Source of the DNA: Cognatishimia maritima
Lineage (GTDB): Bacteria > Pseudomonadota > Alphaproteobacteria > Rhodobacterales > Rhodobacteraceae
Assembly (NCBI RefSeq): GCF_900129685.1
Contig: NZ_FQWM01000006.1
Span: 166,001 to 230,000 of the forward strand
Length of the DNA stretch: 64,000 nucleotides
Direction: 5' to 3'
The notes beneath the pieces are model-generated. The model ran no database searches and was not told where the DNA came from. It saw only the letters and a program-made list of their open reading frames with translations. Made by a program: the position numbers and the translations under genes. Shown here in pieces: positions 55,907 through 64,000 of the stretch (positions are counted from its first letter, which is position 1; each line of letters starts with the position of its first letter).

Positions 55907-57209
55907 CGCCCCTGGTATATTGATTTCGGCCCCCTCTTCCGGGACCGGAAAAACCACTGTGATGCTGGGTCTTCTGCGGGCACTGGCCGAGGACGGGCTG
56001 AAGGTGCAGCCCTTTAAATCCGGTCCGGACTATATCGACCCGGCATTTCACCGCGCCGCGGCAGGTCGCCCATCGTTCAATATTGACACATGGGCCATGC
56101 ATGACGGACTGATTGGCGGCGTGTCACAACAATCTGCAGGCGCGGATATCATTGTTGCCGAAGGCTCCATGGGGCTTTTTGACGGCGTTGCGACCAAAGG
56201 CGAGTGCGGGTTCGGTTCCTCGGCTGAAACAGCGCTGACCATGGGCTGGCCGGTCATATTGGTAATTGATGTCGGCGGCCAAGCGCAGTCTGCCGCTGCG
56301 ACGGCGCTTGGATTTAAGGCTTACAATCCCGATCTGCCTTTCGCAGGCGTCATCCTGAACCGCTGCGCCAGCCTACGCCATGAAAGGCTGACACGCCTTG
56401 GCATGGAAAAGGCGGGCGTCAAAGTCCTTGGCGTTCTGCCCCGCCGCGGCGACCTTGCCTTGCCTGAGCGGCATTTGGGCCTGATCCAAGCGGTCGAACA
56501 CCCAGATCTTGAGGCCGCGATTGCGGGCTACGCCGCCTTCCTGCGCGAGAATGTGGACCTAGTGGCGATCAAAAGCGCCGCAGCAGCAGGTGCCTTGCGC
56601 CAAGGCGACCTGCCCAAGCCACCCGCACAGAAAATTGCGATGGCGCAGGACGCGGCTTTTAGTTTTACATACCCGCATCTTGTCGAAGGCTGGCGCGCAG
56701 CGGGTGCGGAAATCGCACCGTTCTCACCGCTTGCCGACGAGTCTCCCTCCCCAGACGCCGACCTTGTCTGGCTGCCCGGCGGCTATCCCGAATTGCATGC
56801 CGGGAAACTGGCCGCAGCATCGCAGTTCCGCGCGGCGATCCGCAGACATGCGGAAACGAAGCCCGTGCACGGCGAATGCGGTGGCTACATGGCTTTGGGC
56901 GAGGCGCTGATCGACAAAGACGGCCATCGTCACCAGATGCTGGGGCTGCTTGGTCTGGTGACCTCTTATGAAAAGCGCAAGTTCCACCTTGGTTACCGCC
57001 AAGCCACCCTGAATGCCCCCATGCTTGGCTTTGACACAGGCGCGCGGCTGCGTGGGCATGAATTCCATTATTCAACTATTTTGGAAGAACCCGACACGCC
57101 CTTGGCGCAGGTCGGTGACGCAGACGGAAATCCAGTACCCGAGACCGGTTCCGTCAAAGGCAACGTCACCGGCACGTTTTTCCACCTGATTGCAGAGGCC
57201 AAAACATGA
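55899..57209 (+). CDS. cobB: Hydrogenobyrinic/cobyrinic acid a,c-diamide synthase
   Basis: 436 residues. Glutamine-dependent amidation of the a and c side chains. P-loop [12 protein letters not shown], core [14 protein letters not shown], and the amidotransferase Cys in [11 protein letters not shown]. Starts at 55893 and 55899 are both possible; GGAG spacing (eight bases) favours 55899. It overlaps cobM by eight bases and cobA by ATGA. Confidence 0.95.
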   Translation: MINAPGILISAPSSGTGKTTVMLGLLRALAEDGLKVQPFKSGPDYIDPAFHRAAAGRPSFNIDTWAMHDGLIGGVSQQSAGADIIVAEGSMGLFDGVATKGECGFGSSAETALTMGWPVILVIDVGGQAQSAAATALGFKAYNPDLPFAGVILNRCASLRHERLTRLGMEKAGVKVLGVLPRRGDLALPERHLGLIQAVEHPDLEAAIAGYAAFLRENVDLVAIKSAAAAGALRQGDLPKPPAQKIAMAQDAAFSFTYPHLVEGWRAAGAEIAPFSPLADESPSPDADLVWLPGGYPELHAGKLAAASQFRAAIRRHAETKPVHGECGGYMALGEALIDKDGHRHQMLGLLGLVTSYEKRKFHLGYRQATLNAPMLGFDTGARLRGHEFHYSTILEEPDTPLAQVGDADGNPVPETGSVKGNVTGTFFHLIAEAKT

Positions 57210-57925
57210 GCGGCTTTGTCAGTTTCGTCAGTTCAGGCCCCGGCGACCCCGAGCTTTTGACGGTGAAAGCCGTCAACCGGTTGCAAAAAGCGGATGCCAT
57301 CCTGTTTGATGACCTCAGCGCGGGGCCGATTTTGGAACATGCGGGCCCAGAAACCGACCTAGTCGGTGTTGGAAAACGCGCAGGGCGTCCTTCGCCAAAA
57401 CAGGATCACGTCAGCCAGCTATTGGTGGACTATGCCCAAACAGGCGCGAACGTTGTGCGTTTGAAATCCGGCGACTCGGGCATCTTTGGCCGCTTGGAAG
57501 AAGAGATCACCGCGCTTAGGGCTGCGAGCATCGCCTATGAAATAATCCCCGGCGTAACCTCTGCCTGCGCGGCGGCGGCAGCGGCGGGCATACCCCTAAC
57601 GCGTCGCCTTGTGGCGCGGCGTGTGCAATTTGTGACGGGCCATGACGTAGCAGGGGCCTTGCCGGGCGACCTGAATCTGCAATCTCTTGCCGACCCCGGT
57701 GCAACCACCGTGCTTTTCATGCCGAAAAGGACCTTCCCGGAACTGGCAGACAAACTGTTCGCCACCGGACTGCGCCGCGACTGCCCGGCCCTTTTGGCCG
57801 AAAATGTAAGCCACCCGGATCAGACGCTAGAGCGCACTACAATGGAAGCACTTGCCCAAAAGCTGGCGACAGAGATCACCTCTGCCCCGGGCCTGATCCT
57901 CTTTGGCGAACTGGCGGAGGCCTAG
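57206..57925 (+). CDS. cobA: Uroporphyrinogen-III C-methyltransferase
   Basis: 239 residues, SUMT only (no CysG dehydrogenase/chelatase domain). SSGPGDPELLTVKAV, DLVGVGKRAGRPSPKQD, VRLKSGDSGIFGR and EIIPGVTSACAAAAAAGIPLTRR are all present. It forms precorrin-2, the entry step of the pathway. Confidence 0.95.
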   Translation: MSGFVSFVSSGPGDPELLTVKAVNRLQKADAILFDDLSAGPILEHAGPETDLVGVGKRAGRPSPKQDHVSQLLVDYAQTGANVVRLKSGDSGIFGRLEEEITALRAASIAYEIIPGVTSACAAAAAAGIPLTRRLVARRVQFVTGHDVAGALPGDLNLQSLADPGATTVLFMPKRTFPELADKLFATGLRRDCPALLAENVSHPDQTLERTTMEALAQKLATEITSAPGLILFGELAEA

Positions 57926-57928
57926 GCA

Positions 57929-58690
57929 ATGATCGCGCTTTCGCTGGTTGGTATTGGGTCAGGCAACCCAGATCACTTGACGCTGCAGGCCATCAAAACG
58001 CTTGAAGCGGCCGACCTGATCCTATTGCCACGCAAGGGAGATGAAAAATCCGACCTCGCCGACCTGCGCCGGGGCATTGTCGCAGAGGTGCTGCAGACGG
58101 CCCCTAAGGTTGTTGAATTTGACTACCCGGTGCGCGACGCCAAGACGCCGAAATACCTAGACGGCGTAAACACTTGGCATGACGCGCTGGCCAAAATCTG
58201 GAGCGGTTTGATCCATGACCATTCTGGCTCCGACGCCCATGTCGCGTTGATGGTTTGGGGCGACCCGTCGCTCTATGACAGCACGCTGCGGATAGCCGAC
58301 CGCCTAAAGGCGCAAGGGCTGCAGATCGACGTTCAGGTCGTTCCCGGCATCACCTCATTGCAGATGCTGACAGCCGCGCACGCCATTCCCCTAAATGACC
58401 TTGGCGCACCCGTTATTATCACGACGGGTCGGCAATTGCGCGATCATGGTTGGCCACTGGGTGCAGATACAGTCGCGGTAATGCTGGACGGGGAATGTTC
58501 GTTCCAACACCTATCGGACGCACAGCAGATCGACATCTGGTGGGGCGGCTATGTCGGCATGCCGCAACAGGTTCTGCGCGCTGGATTGCTGGCTGAAATA
58601 TCCGATGACATCATTCAAACACGCGCCGAAGCGCGTGCTGAAAACGGTTGGATCATGGACATCTACCTGATGCGCAAACGGGCCGACTAA
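57929..58690 (+). CDS. cobF: Precorrin-6A synthase (deacetylating)
   Basis: 253 residues. C1 methylation with loss of acetate, a step confined to the aerobic pathway. SLVGIGSGNPDHLTLQAI, LLPRKGDEKSDLADLRR, VWGDPSLYDSTLRI and VVPGITSLQ fit CobF. It is the last gene of the operon and overlaps the convergent CoA-transferase gene by four bases. Confidence 0.94.
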   Translation: MIALSLVGIGSGNPDHLTLQAIKTLEAADLILLPRKGDEKSDLADLRRGIVAEVLQTAPKVVEFDYPVRDAKTPKYLDGVNTWHDALAKIWSGLIHDHSGSDAHVALMVWGDPSLYDSTLRIADRLKAQGLQIDVQVVPGITSLQMLTAAHAIPLNDLGAPVIITTGRQLRDHGWPLGADTVAVMLDGECSFQHLSDAQQIDIWWGGYVGMPQQVLRAGLLAEISDDIIQTRAEARAENGWIMDIYLMRKRAD

Positions 58691-60639
58691 CCACGCATCC
58701 CCGATGCGCCCGATCCCTCCAACGCCACTCGCGCCTCTTCTGAGGTTTCAAAGATGTGCGGGCGTAGGCTGCGGCTTGAAAGCGCCTCTCGCATTTTCAG
58801 GCGCATAAAGGCACTGGTGGAGAAATGCGCAGTTGTGACACTGTAGCGCTTTAGCAGGTAAACCACTGATTTCATATAATCTTCGTAAAGGTCCTCGGCC
58901 ACGCGGAACCCGTTCTGGTTCACGATCGACTTTACCTTGCGCCCCGTTTTCTTGCAGGCCTCTTCCAAAACGCGCGTTAGGTCTTCGACATCCTGTTTCT
59001 TTTTGATGCTCCACCCTTCGAGGTTCACAAACATCATATTCCGTTCCGCCTCATAGGTGACGCGGTCCGCTAGATTTGCGTTCAGCAGATCATCCAGCAA
59101 TCCCATGGGCTTGTCTTGGAAAATCCGCGCATCCATTTCGATCACGTTTTCCATCAACGGCCGAAAGCTCATGTGCGCAAGAATATCGCGGTCAATATCG
59201 ATGCCCGGCGCAACCTCGATCAGTTCAATTCCGCGATCGGTCAATTGGAACACGCAGCGTTCCGTCACATAGAGCACCGGCTGGTTGCGGCTGCTGGCAT
59301 AGGTGCCAGAGAACGTGATCTGTTCTATGTCCTGCACAAACTTCCTATTGCGCCCCTCCTGCACGATGCGCAATTGCCCGTCTTCTAGGGCTATCTGCAA
59401 ACCGCCTGCCGTGAAGGTCCCCGCAAAAACCACGGCACGCGAGTTCTGCGAGATGTTGATGAAGCCGCCCGACCCGTTGAGTTTGCCGCCAAACCGCGAA
59501 GAGTTCACATTCCCCCAAGCATCGCATTCCGCCATGCCAAGGCAGGTCAGGTCCAAACCGCCGCCATCATAGAAATCAAACATTTGGTTCTGATCCATAA
59601 TGGCGTGGGCATTGCGGGAGGAGCCAAAGCTCGACCCGCCCGCCAAGACGCCGCCGACTGCACCAGCCTCGGTTGTCAGCGTGATATAGGGGGTAACCTT
59701 TTCCTCATTCGCAATGGCCGCAACGCCGTCCGGTGCACCGACGCCCAGGTTGACTGCGCCATTGGGCGGCAACTCAAAAGCCGCGCGCCGCGCAATGATC
59801 TTGCGCTGATCCAGCGGCATCTTGAGCATGCCTTTGGTCGGCACGCGGATTTCACCCGAAAGACCAGGATCATACATCACGCCATAGTTCATGCGGTGCA
59901 TCTCAGGCGGGTCAGCAACCACAACACAGTCAACAAGGATACCCGGCACCTTCACGTCTTTCGGAGAGATCGAACCCTCTTCGACAATGCGTTCGACCTG
60001 CGCAATCACGATCCCGCCGTTGTTATGCGCCGCCATCGCTTGGGCCAGACAATCCAAGGTAAGCGCTTCTTTCTCCATGGAAATATTGCCCGAAGGGTCA
60101 GCACTTGTGCCACGAATAAAGGCCACATCGATCTTGGTGGCCTTGTAGAAAAGCCACTCTTCCCCATCGATGACATGGCTTTTGACGATGTCCTCCTGAG
60201 TCTTCTTGTTCACCTTGCCGCCGCCATAGCGCGGGTCCACAAACGTGTGCAGCCCCACCTTGGAAAAGAGCCCCGGCTGCCCCGCCGCGCAAGCCCTGTA
60301 AAGCTGCGAGATGACCCCCTGCGGCAGGTTATAGCCACAGATCTTTTCATCCATCGCCGCCTGCGCCACCTTTGGCATGCGCCCAAAGTTGCCAGCAATC
60401 ACGCGTTTCAGAAGCCCTTCGTGATGCAACCGACCGGTTCCAAGCCCCTTGCTGTCCCCGGCCCCAGCGCACATCACCAATGTCAGATCGCGTGGGTGAC
60501 CCTTGTCCAAAAACCGTTTCTCGAGTGCTGCATGCAGCATCTCGGGAATGCAACTTTGGACAAATCCGGTGGTCGTTACAACGTCCCCATCCCGGATCAA
60601 CGCCATGGCTTGATCGGCTGTCGTCGTCTTGTCCTGCAT
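58687..60639 (-). CDS. Family I CoA-transferase, fused alpha and beta halves
   Basis: 650 residues, both subunit-type domains in one chain, as in propionate CoA-transferase and YdiF-like enzymes. The catalytic glutamate motif ExGxxG is TEAGAVGG with Glu324; the second half carries GVGAPDGVAAIANEE. It moves CoA between short-chain acyl-CoA and acetate or 3-ketoacids. The C-terminal 130 residues go beyond the usual chain (about 520) and end SEEARVALEGSGASG; their role is unknown. Start at MQDKTTTADQ with GGGGAAG upstream. Confidence 0.85.
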   Translation of the reverse strand: MQDKTTTADQAMALIRDGDVVTTTGFVQSCIPEMLHAALEKRFLDKGHPRDLTLVMCAGAGDSKGLGTGRLHHEGLLKRVIAGNFGRMPKVAQAAMDEKICGYNLPQGVISQLYRACAAGQPGLFSKVGLHTFVDPRYGGGKVNKKTQEDIVKSHVIDGEEWLFYKATKIDVAFIRGTSADPSGNISMEKEALTLDCLAQAMAAHNNGGIVIAQVERIVEEGSISPKDVKVPGILVDCVVVADPPEMHRMNYGVMYDPGLSGEIRVPTKGMLKMPLDQRKIIARRAAFELPPNGAVNLGVGAPDGVAAIANEEKVTPYITLTTEAGAVGGVLAGGSSFGSSRNAHAIMDQNQMFDFYDGGGLDLTCLGMAECDAWGNVNSSRFGGKLNGSGGFINISQNSRAVVFAGTFTAGGLQIALEDGQLRIVQEGRNRKFVQDIEQITFSGTYASSRNQPVLYVTERCVFQLTDRGIELIEVAPGIDIDRDILAHMSFRPLMENVIEMDARIFQDKPMGLLDDLLNANLADRVTYEAERNMMFVNLEGWSIKKKQDVEDLTRVLEEACKKTGRKVKSIVNQNGFRVAEDLYEDYMKSVVYLLKRYSVTTAHFSTSAFMRLKMREALSSRSLRPHIFETSEEARVALEGSGASGMRG

Positions 60640-60787
60640 GTCTTCCCCCAAGCGCAATCGCGGCCATGGTTCCATCAACAGGCCTGACGATGCTTTATCT
60701 TGGCGAGAAATTTGAAACGCTATATCCCGTTTACGCCAATCCATGGCCGATCAGCGGCACATAACCCACAGAAATCATTGCATTTTT

Positions 60788-60815
60788 TGCACACAACTGA
60801 ATACAATCGTGTGCA
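60788..60815. promoter_or_regulatory. Inverted repeat upstream of the CoA-transferase
   Basis: TGCACAC and GTGTGCA form a perfect 7-bp inverted repeat with a 14-base spacer, in the 182-base gap between acuI and the CoA-transferase gene, about 150 bases before the latter's start. It may bind a dimeric regulator. Confidence 0.4.
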
Positions 60816-60821
60816 TTGCTC

Positions 60822-61814
60822 CTAAGTAAAGGACGGATTGATCGGGACCACCACCCGGCCGCGCACCTCACCCGCCAGCAATTTCGCCGCTGTCTCAATG
60901 GCATTTTCCAATGGGACTTCGGTTTCCATCGCGCGCAGCTTTTCCATATCCAGATCCGTTGCCAACCGGTCCCAAGCCCGCTGTCGCTCTGGTTTTGGGC
61001 ACATGACGCTGTCAATTCCGGCAAGCGTGACACCCCTTAGAATAAAGGGGGCGACAGATGCCGGCAGGTCCATTCCTCCTGCCAATCCACAAGCCGCCAC
61101 AATCCCGCGGTATTTGATCGCAGAAAGCAAGTTCGCCAACATCGCGCTGCCGACAACGTCGATTCCAGCGGCCCAACGTTCCCCGGCCAGCGGACGCAGC
61201 TTCCCTTCAAGCTCGCTCCGGTCTACGATGCTTGTCGCGCCAAGAGATTGTAAATATTCGCTTTCTTCCGTGCGCCCTGTGACCGCCGCAACTTTGTAGC
61301 CAAGTGCGGACAAGACCGCCACCGCCACACTGCCCACGCCGCCCGCAGCCCCAGTGACCACAATCTCTCCAGCATCCGGTGTGATCCCATGATCCTCAAG
61401 CGCCATCACGCAAAGCATCGATGTATAGCCCGCCGTGCCGATGGCCATCGCTTGGCGCAAAGACATGTGATCTGGCAAGCGCACCAACCAATCGCCTTTT
61501 ACGCGCGCCAGTTCTGCCAAGCCGCCCGAGTGACGTTCCCCGACCCCCCAGCCATTCAGCACGACGCGATCTCCCGGTGCGAAGTCAGGGTGCTGGCTCT
61601 CTCGGACAACGCCTGAGAAATCAATACCCGGACTCATTGGAAACTTACGGATAATCGGCGCGCGCCCTGTTAGCGCCAAGGCGTCTTTGTAATTCAAAGT
61701 CGAATAGGCCACTTCAACCGTCACGTCGCCCTCTGGCAGGTGTTCCTCGGTCAACTGTGTCAGCTGCGCAATCTGCTGCTCGTCCTGTTTGTCGATAACA
61801 ATCGCTTGAAACAT
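60822..61814 (-). CDS. acuI: NADPH-dependent acrylyl-CoA reductase
   Basis: 330 residues, MDR-superfamily oxidoreductase without a zinc-binding lobe. [12 protein letters not shown] at the start, [30 protein letters not shown](P)-fold [16 protein letters not shown] and [23 protein letters not shown] identify the AcuI/YhdH type. It reduces toxic acrylyl-CoA to propionyl-CoA in DMSP, acrylate and 3-hydroxypropionate metabolism. A GGGGAGAA precedes the ATG. No ddd or dmd genes are beside it. Confidence 0.93.
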   Translation of the reverse strand: MFQAIVIDKQDEQQIAQLTQLTEEHLPEGDVTVEVAYSTLNYKDALALTGRAPIIRKFPMSPGIDFSGVVRESQHPDFAPGDRVVLNGWGVGERHSGGLAELARVKGDWLVRLPDHMSLRQAMAIGTAGYTSMLCVMALEDHGITPDAGEIVVTGAAGGVGSVAVAVLSALGYKVAAVTGRTEESEYLQSLGATSIVDRSELEGKLRPLAGERWAAGIDVVGSAMLANLLSAIKYRGIVAACGLAGGMDLPASVAPFILRGVTLAGIDSVMCPKPERQRAWDRLATDLDMEKLRAMETEVPLENAIETAAKLLAGEVRGRVVVPINPSFT

Positions 61815-61950
61815 GGTAATTTCTCCCCTTCCCTCTCTGCCACCACTATAGGTAAATTCTGGATCACAAAAAGCGTACGAAGGCGGCAAACCCAAGACGT
61901 GACGCAAGGTCGGGCGCCAAATGGGACCAAATGGAAGGGCGTAGAAACAG

Positions 61951-61971
61951 AAAAACCGCCCCGTGGGGCGG
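61951..61971 (-). terminator. Terminator of the rRNA operon
   Basis: On the minus strand CCGCCCC-AC-GGGGCGG is followed by five T residues; it lies 50 bases beyond the 5S gene and also between it and acuI. Confidence 0.85.
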
Positions 61972-62020
61972 CTTCAATTAGATCATCGTTTTTGAGAGAC
62001 ACTCTGTAGGCTGTTTATTA

Positions 62021-62138
62021 GGTTTGGCGATGCCCTACTCTCCCACACCTTAAGATGCAGTACCATCGGCGCAACGGTGCTTAACTGCCGGGTTCGGAAA
62101 GGGACCGGGTGTTTCACTCGTGCTATGATCACCAAACC
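62021..62138 (-). rRNA. 5S ribosomal RNA
   Basis: About 118 bases. The terminal stem GGTTTGG / CCAAACC encloses CCCGGTCCC, CCGAACCCGGCAGTTAAG and GTGGGAGAGTAGG, which are conserved 5S segments. It is transcribed leftward, after the 23S gene. End points within a few bases. Confidence 0.95.
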
Positions 62139-62316
62139 GAATAAACGGCCTAGAGGGTTCGACATTTGCATTTTTTGCAAAATCGAGGGTGTTGTCCAAG
62201 TCATTTATTGATGCGCTACCGCTTACGCTACTTGAGCGCTTTGGAATTTCATCAATTTGTACTGTGTGTTGTGTATGCTTCTGGATCGCAGAATAGATGT
62301 CTGTCTATTACTGGAT
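62139..62316 (-). other. 23S-5S internal transcribed spacer
   Basis: About 178 bases with no tRNA. It holds a hairpin (62213-62239) that is shared with the 23S intervening sequence, and a TTTGCA/TGCAAA-type hairpin at 62165-62181. Confidence 0.7.
62213..62239 (-). repeat. Shared hairpin element, spacer copy
   Basis: GCGCT / AGCGC arms around a second stem; read on the minus strand it contains TCAAGTAGCG-TA-AGCGGTAG. The same element, with other outer arms, is found at 63901-63926. Confidence 0.7.
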
Positions 62317-62742
62317 CAAATCAAGCCTATCGGACCATTAGTACCGGTCAACTGAATGCATTGCTGCACTTACATCTCCGGCCTATCGACGTGGTGGTCT
62401 ACCACGGTCCTCAGGGATACCTTGTTTTGAGGGGGGCTTCCCGCTTAGATGCCTTCAGCGGTTATCCTGTCCGATCATAGCTACCCTGCACTGCTGCTGG
62501 CGCAACAACAGGTCCACCAGTGGATCGTTCACCCCGGTCCTCTCGTACTAGGGGCAACTCCTCTCAAGTATCCTACACCCACGGCAGATAGGGACCGAAC
62601 TGTCTCACGACGTTCTAAACCCAGCTCACGTACCTCTTTAAACGGCGAACAGCCGTACCCTTGGGACCTGCTCCAGCCCCAGGATGAGATGAGCCGACAT
62701 CGAGGTGCCAAACACTGCCGTCGATATGGACTCTTGGGCAGT

Positions 62743-62796
<54 letters not shown>

Positions 62797-62934
62797 TCGG
62801 GACCACCGGATCACTATGGCCGTCTTTCGACTCTGCTCGACTTGTCAGTCTTGCAGTCAGGCTGGCTTCTGCCATTGCACTCAACGAGCGATTTCCGACC
62901 GCTCTGAGCCAACCTTCGCGCGCCTCCGTTACGC

Positions 62935-62969
<35 letters not shown>

Positions 62970-63224
62970 ACACAGGGTCCCGGATCCGGATAACGGACCG
63001 CGGTTAGACATCAAGCAATGCAAGGGTGGTATCTCAAGGGAGGCTCCACCGCGACTGGCGTCACGGTTTCAATGCCCACCACCTATCCTGCACATGCATG
63101 GCCTGATGCCAGTGTGAAGCTGTAGTAAAGGTGCACGGGGTCTTTCCGTCTAACCGCGGGAAGCCTGCATCTTGACAGGCAATTCAATTTCGCTGAGTCG
63201 ATGTTGGAGACAGTGGGGAAGTCG

Positions 63225-63307
<83 letters not shown>

Positions 63308-63864
63308 TGGGCTTCAATTCGGAGCTCTCACCCCTCCTTTTAACCTTCAGGCACCGGGCAGGCGTCAGACCCTATACGTCGTCTTGCGACTTCGCAGAGC
63401 CCTGTGTTTTTAGTAAACAGTCGCCACCCCCTGGTTTGTGCCCCCAGCCAATACTTGCGTAGAAACTGGGCCTCCTTCTCGCGAACTTACGGAGGTATTT
63501 TGCCGAGTTCCTTCAACATCGTTCTCTCAAGCGCCTTGGTATTCTCTACCAGTCCACCTGTGTCGGTTTAGGGTACGATCTAGCGATGGAGCTATTTCCA
63601 GGAACTGCTAAGCGGCCCCTCCAATCCAATAAGGAGGAACAACCGTCGCAATCCGTCACTTCCATCTGGCCCAGGAATATTAACCTGGTTCCCATCGACT
63701 ACGCCTTTCGGCCTCGCCTTAGGGGTCGGCTTACCCTGCTCAGATTAGCTTTAAGCAGGAACCCTTGGACTTTCGGCGAGAGTGTCTCTCACACTCTTTG
63801 TCGCTACTCATGTCATCATTCTCACTAGTGATCTCTCCACCGGATGGCTCACGCCCCAGCTTCA

Positions 63865-63988
63865 TCGAAAGCTTCGTGTCTCCGACACTCATTATATGAT
63901 GTCCTACCGCTTCGCTACTTGAGGACTAAATCCTCCAGCAACAAATTGATACGATATCAATGAGTTAAAGAGACATGAAGCTATGTCA
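63865..63988 (-). other. Intervening sequence (IVS) hairpin in the 23S rRNA
   Basis: AGCTTCGTGTCTC (63870-63882) pairs with GAGACATGAAGCT (63970-63982) with one mismatch, and ACTCATT (63887-63893) with AATGAGT (63959-63965), closing a long AT-rich hairpin where the conserved 23S has a short loop, roughly at E. coli position 1200. Such IVS are removed by RNase III, leaving a fragmented 23S rRNA, as is known in Rhodobacter. Exact boundaries need an alignment. Confidence 0.7.
63901..63926 (-). repeat. Shared hairpin element, IVS copy
   Basis: GTCCT / AGGAC arms around CCGCTTCGCTACTTG; on the minus strand TCAAGTAGCG-AAGCGGTAG. It matches the spacer copy at 62213-62239 in its centre, apart from two missing bases, while the outer arms differ but remain complementary. 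Confidence 0.7.
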
Positions 63989-64000
63989 CACTACGCTCTG

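Noticed and set aside
59584..60687. Plus-strand frame of 367 codons across the CoA-transferase gene
   Set aside because: A shadow of the real gene on the other strand, as shown by the intact ExGxxG motif there and the lack of any motif here.

Overview
The window is a chromosomal segment of an alphaproteobacterium of the order Rhodobacterales, most probably the Roseobacter group. The evidence is the gene set: an acrylyl-CoA reductase and PrpE of the DMSP/propionate type, a complete oxygen-dependent cob gene set, a divergent H-NOX/diguanylate cyclase pair, a DUF3572 gene and a 23S rRNA with an intervening sequence. Genes are dense, often overlap by ATGA or TAATG, and the GC content is moderate to high. 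Genus and species cannot be read from the sequence.

Layout. 1-9.8 kb: pyrimidine salvage (deoA, cut by the window edge, and cdd), malic enzyme (maeB), propionyl-CoA synthetase (prpE), a cold-shock protein, NAD kinase, glyA and a DUF817 membrane protein. 9.8-13.8 kb: an alpha/beta hydrolase, a 1-kb gap without a convincing gene, an ABC-type membrane domain without an ATPase, a repeat-rich spacer with a small-RNA candidate, and an AT-rich DUF3800 gene. 13.8-20.1 kb: lepA, a BLUF photoreceptor and an arsenic operon (arsR-acr3-GAPDH-arsJ). 20.1-28.9 kb: an Lrp regulator divergent from a SufS-like enzyme, an AT-rich gap with DnaA-box-like sites, a thioesterase, pirin, a TetR regulator, hom, glpX and recJ. 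29-36.7 kb: two identical tRNA-Glu genes, the H-NOX/GGDEF pair, a DUF4153 protein, a HAD phosphatase, DUF3572, a PleD-like cyclase with degenerate receivers, and an ECF sigma operon next to an EF-hand protein. 37.4-41.6 kb: a NUDIX hydrolase, a DMT transporter and modABC.

41.7-58.7 kb is a cobalamin cluster. A cobalamin riboswitch at about 44.57-44.76 kb lies between cobO (leftward, with a HAD gene and cobQ beyond it) and a long rightward operon: DUF1636, cobW, cobN, cobG, cobH, cobI, cobJ, cobL, cobE, cobM, cobB, cobA, cobF. cobK lies in the opposite orientation inside this operon. CobG and CobF mark the aerobic, late-cobalt route. cobS, cobT and the nucleotide-loop genes are not in the window.

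58.7-61.8 kb carries a family I CoA-transferase and acuI. Together with prpE at 4.2 kb these could link acrylate and propionate to propionyl-CoA. The right end (about 62.0-64.0 kb) is the 3' part of an rRNA operon read leftward: 5S, a spacer, and a partial 23S with an intervening hairpin near its visible 5' end. No CRISPR array, insertion sequence or prophage was seen. The oddities I consider most worth a look are the hairpin shared by the 23S intervening sequence and the 23S-5S spacer, the receiver domains of the PleD-like protein that lack their phosphoacceptors, the H-NOX protein without its heme ligand, the small-RNA candidate at 12.9-13.0 kb, and the inverted cobK.
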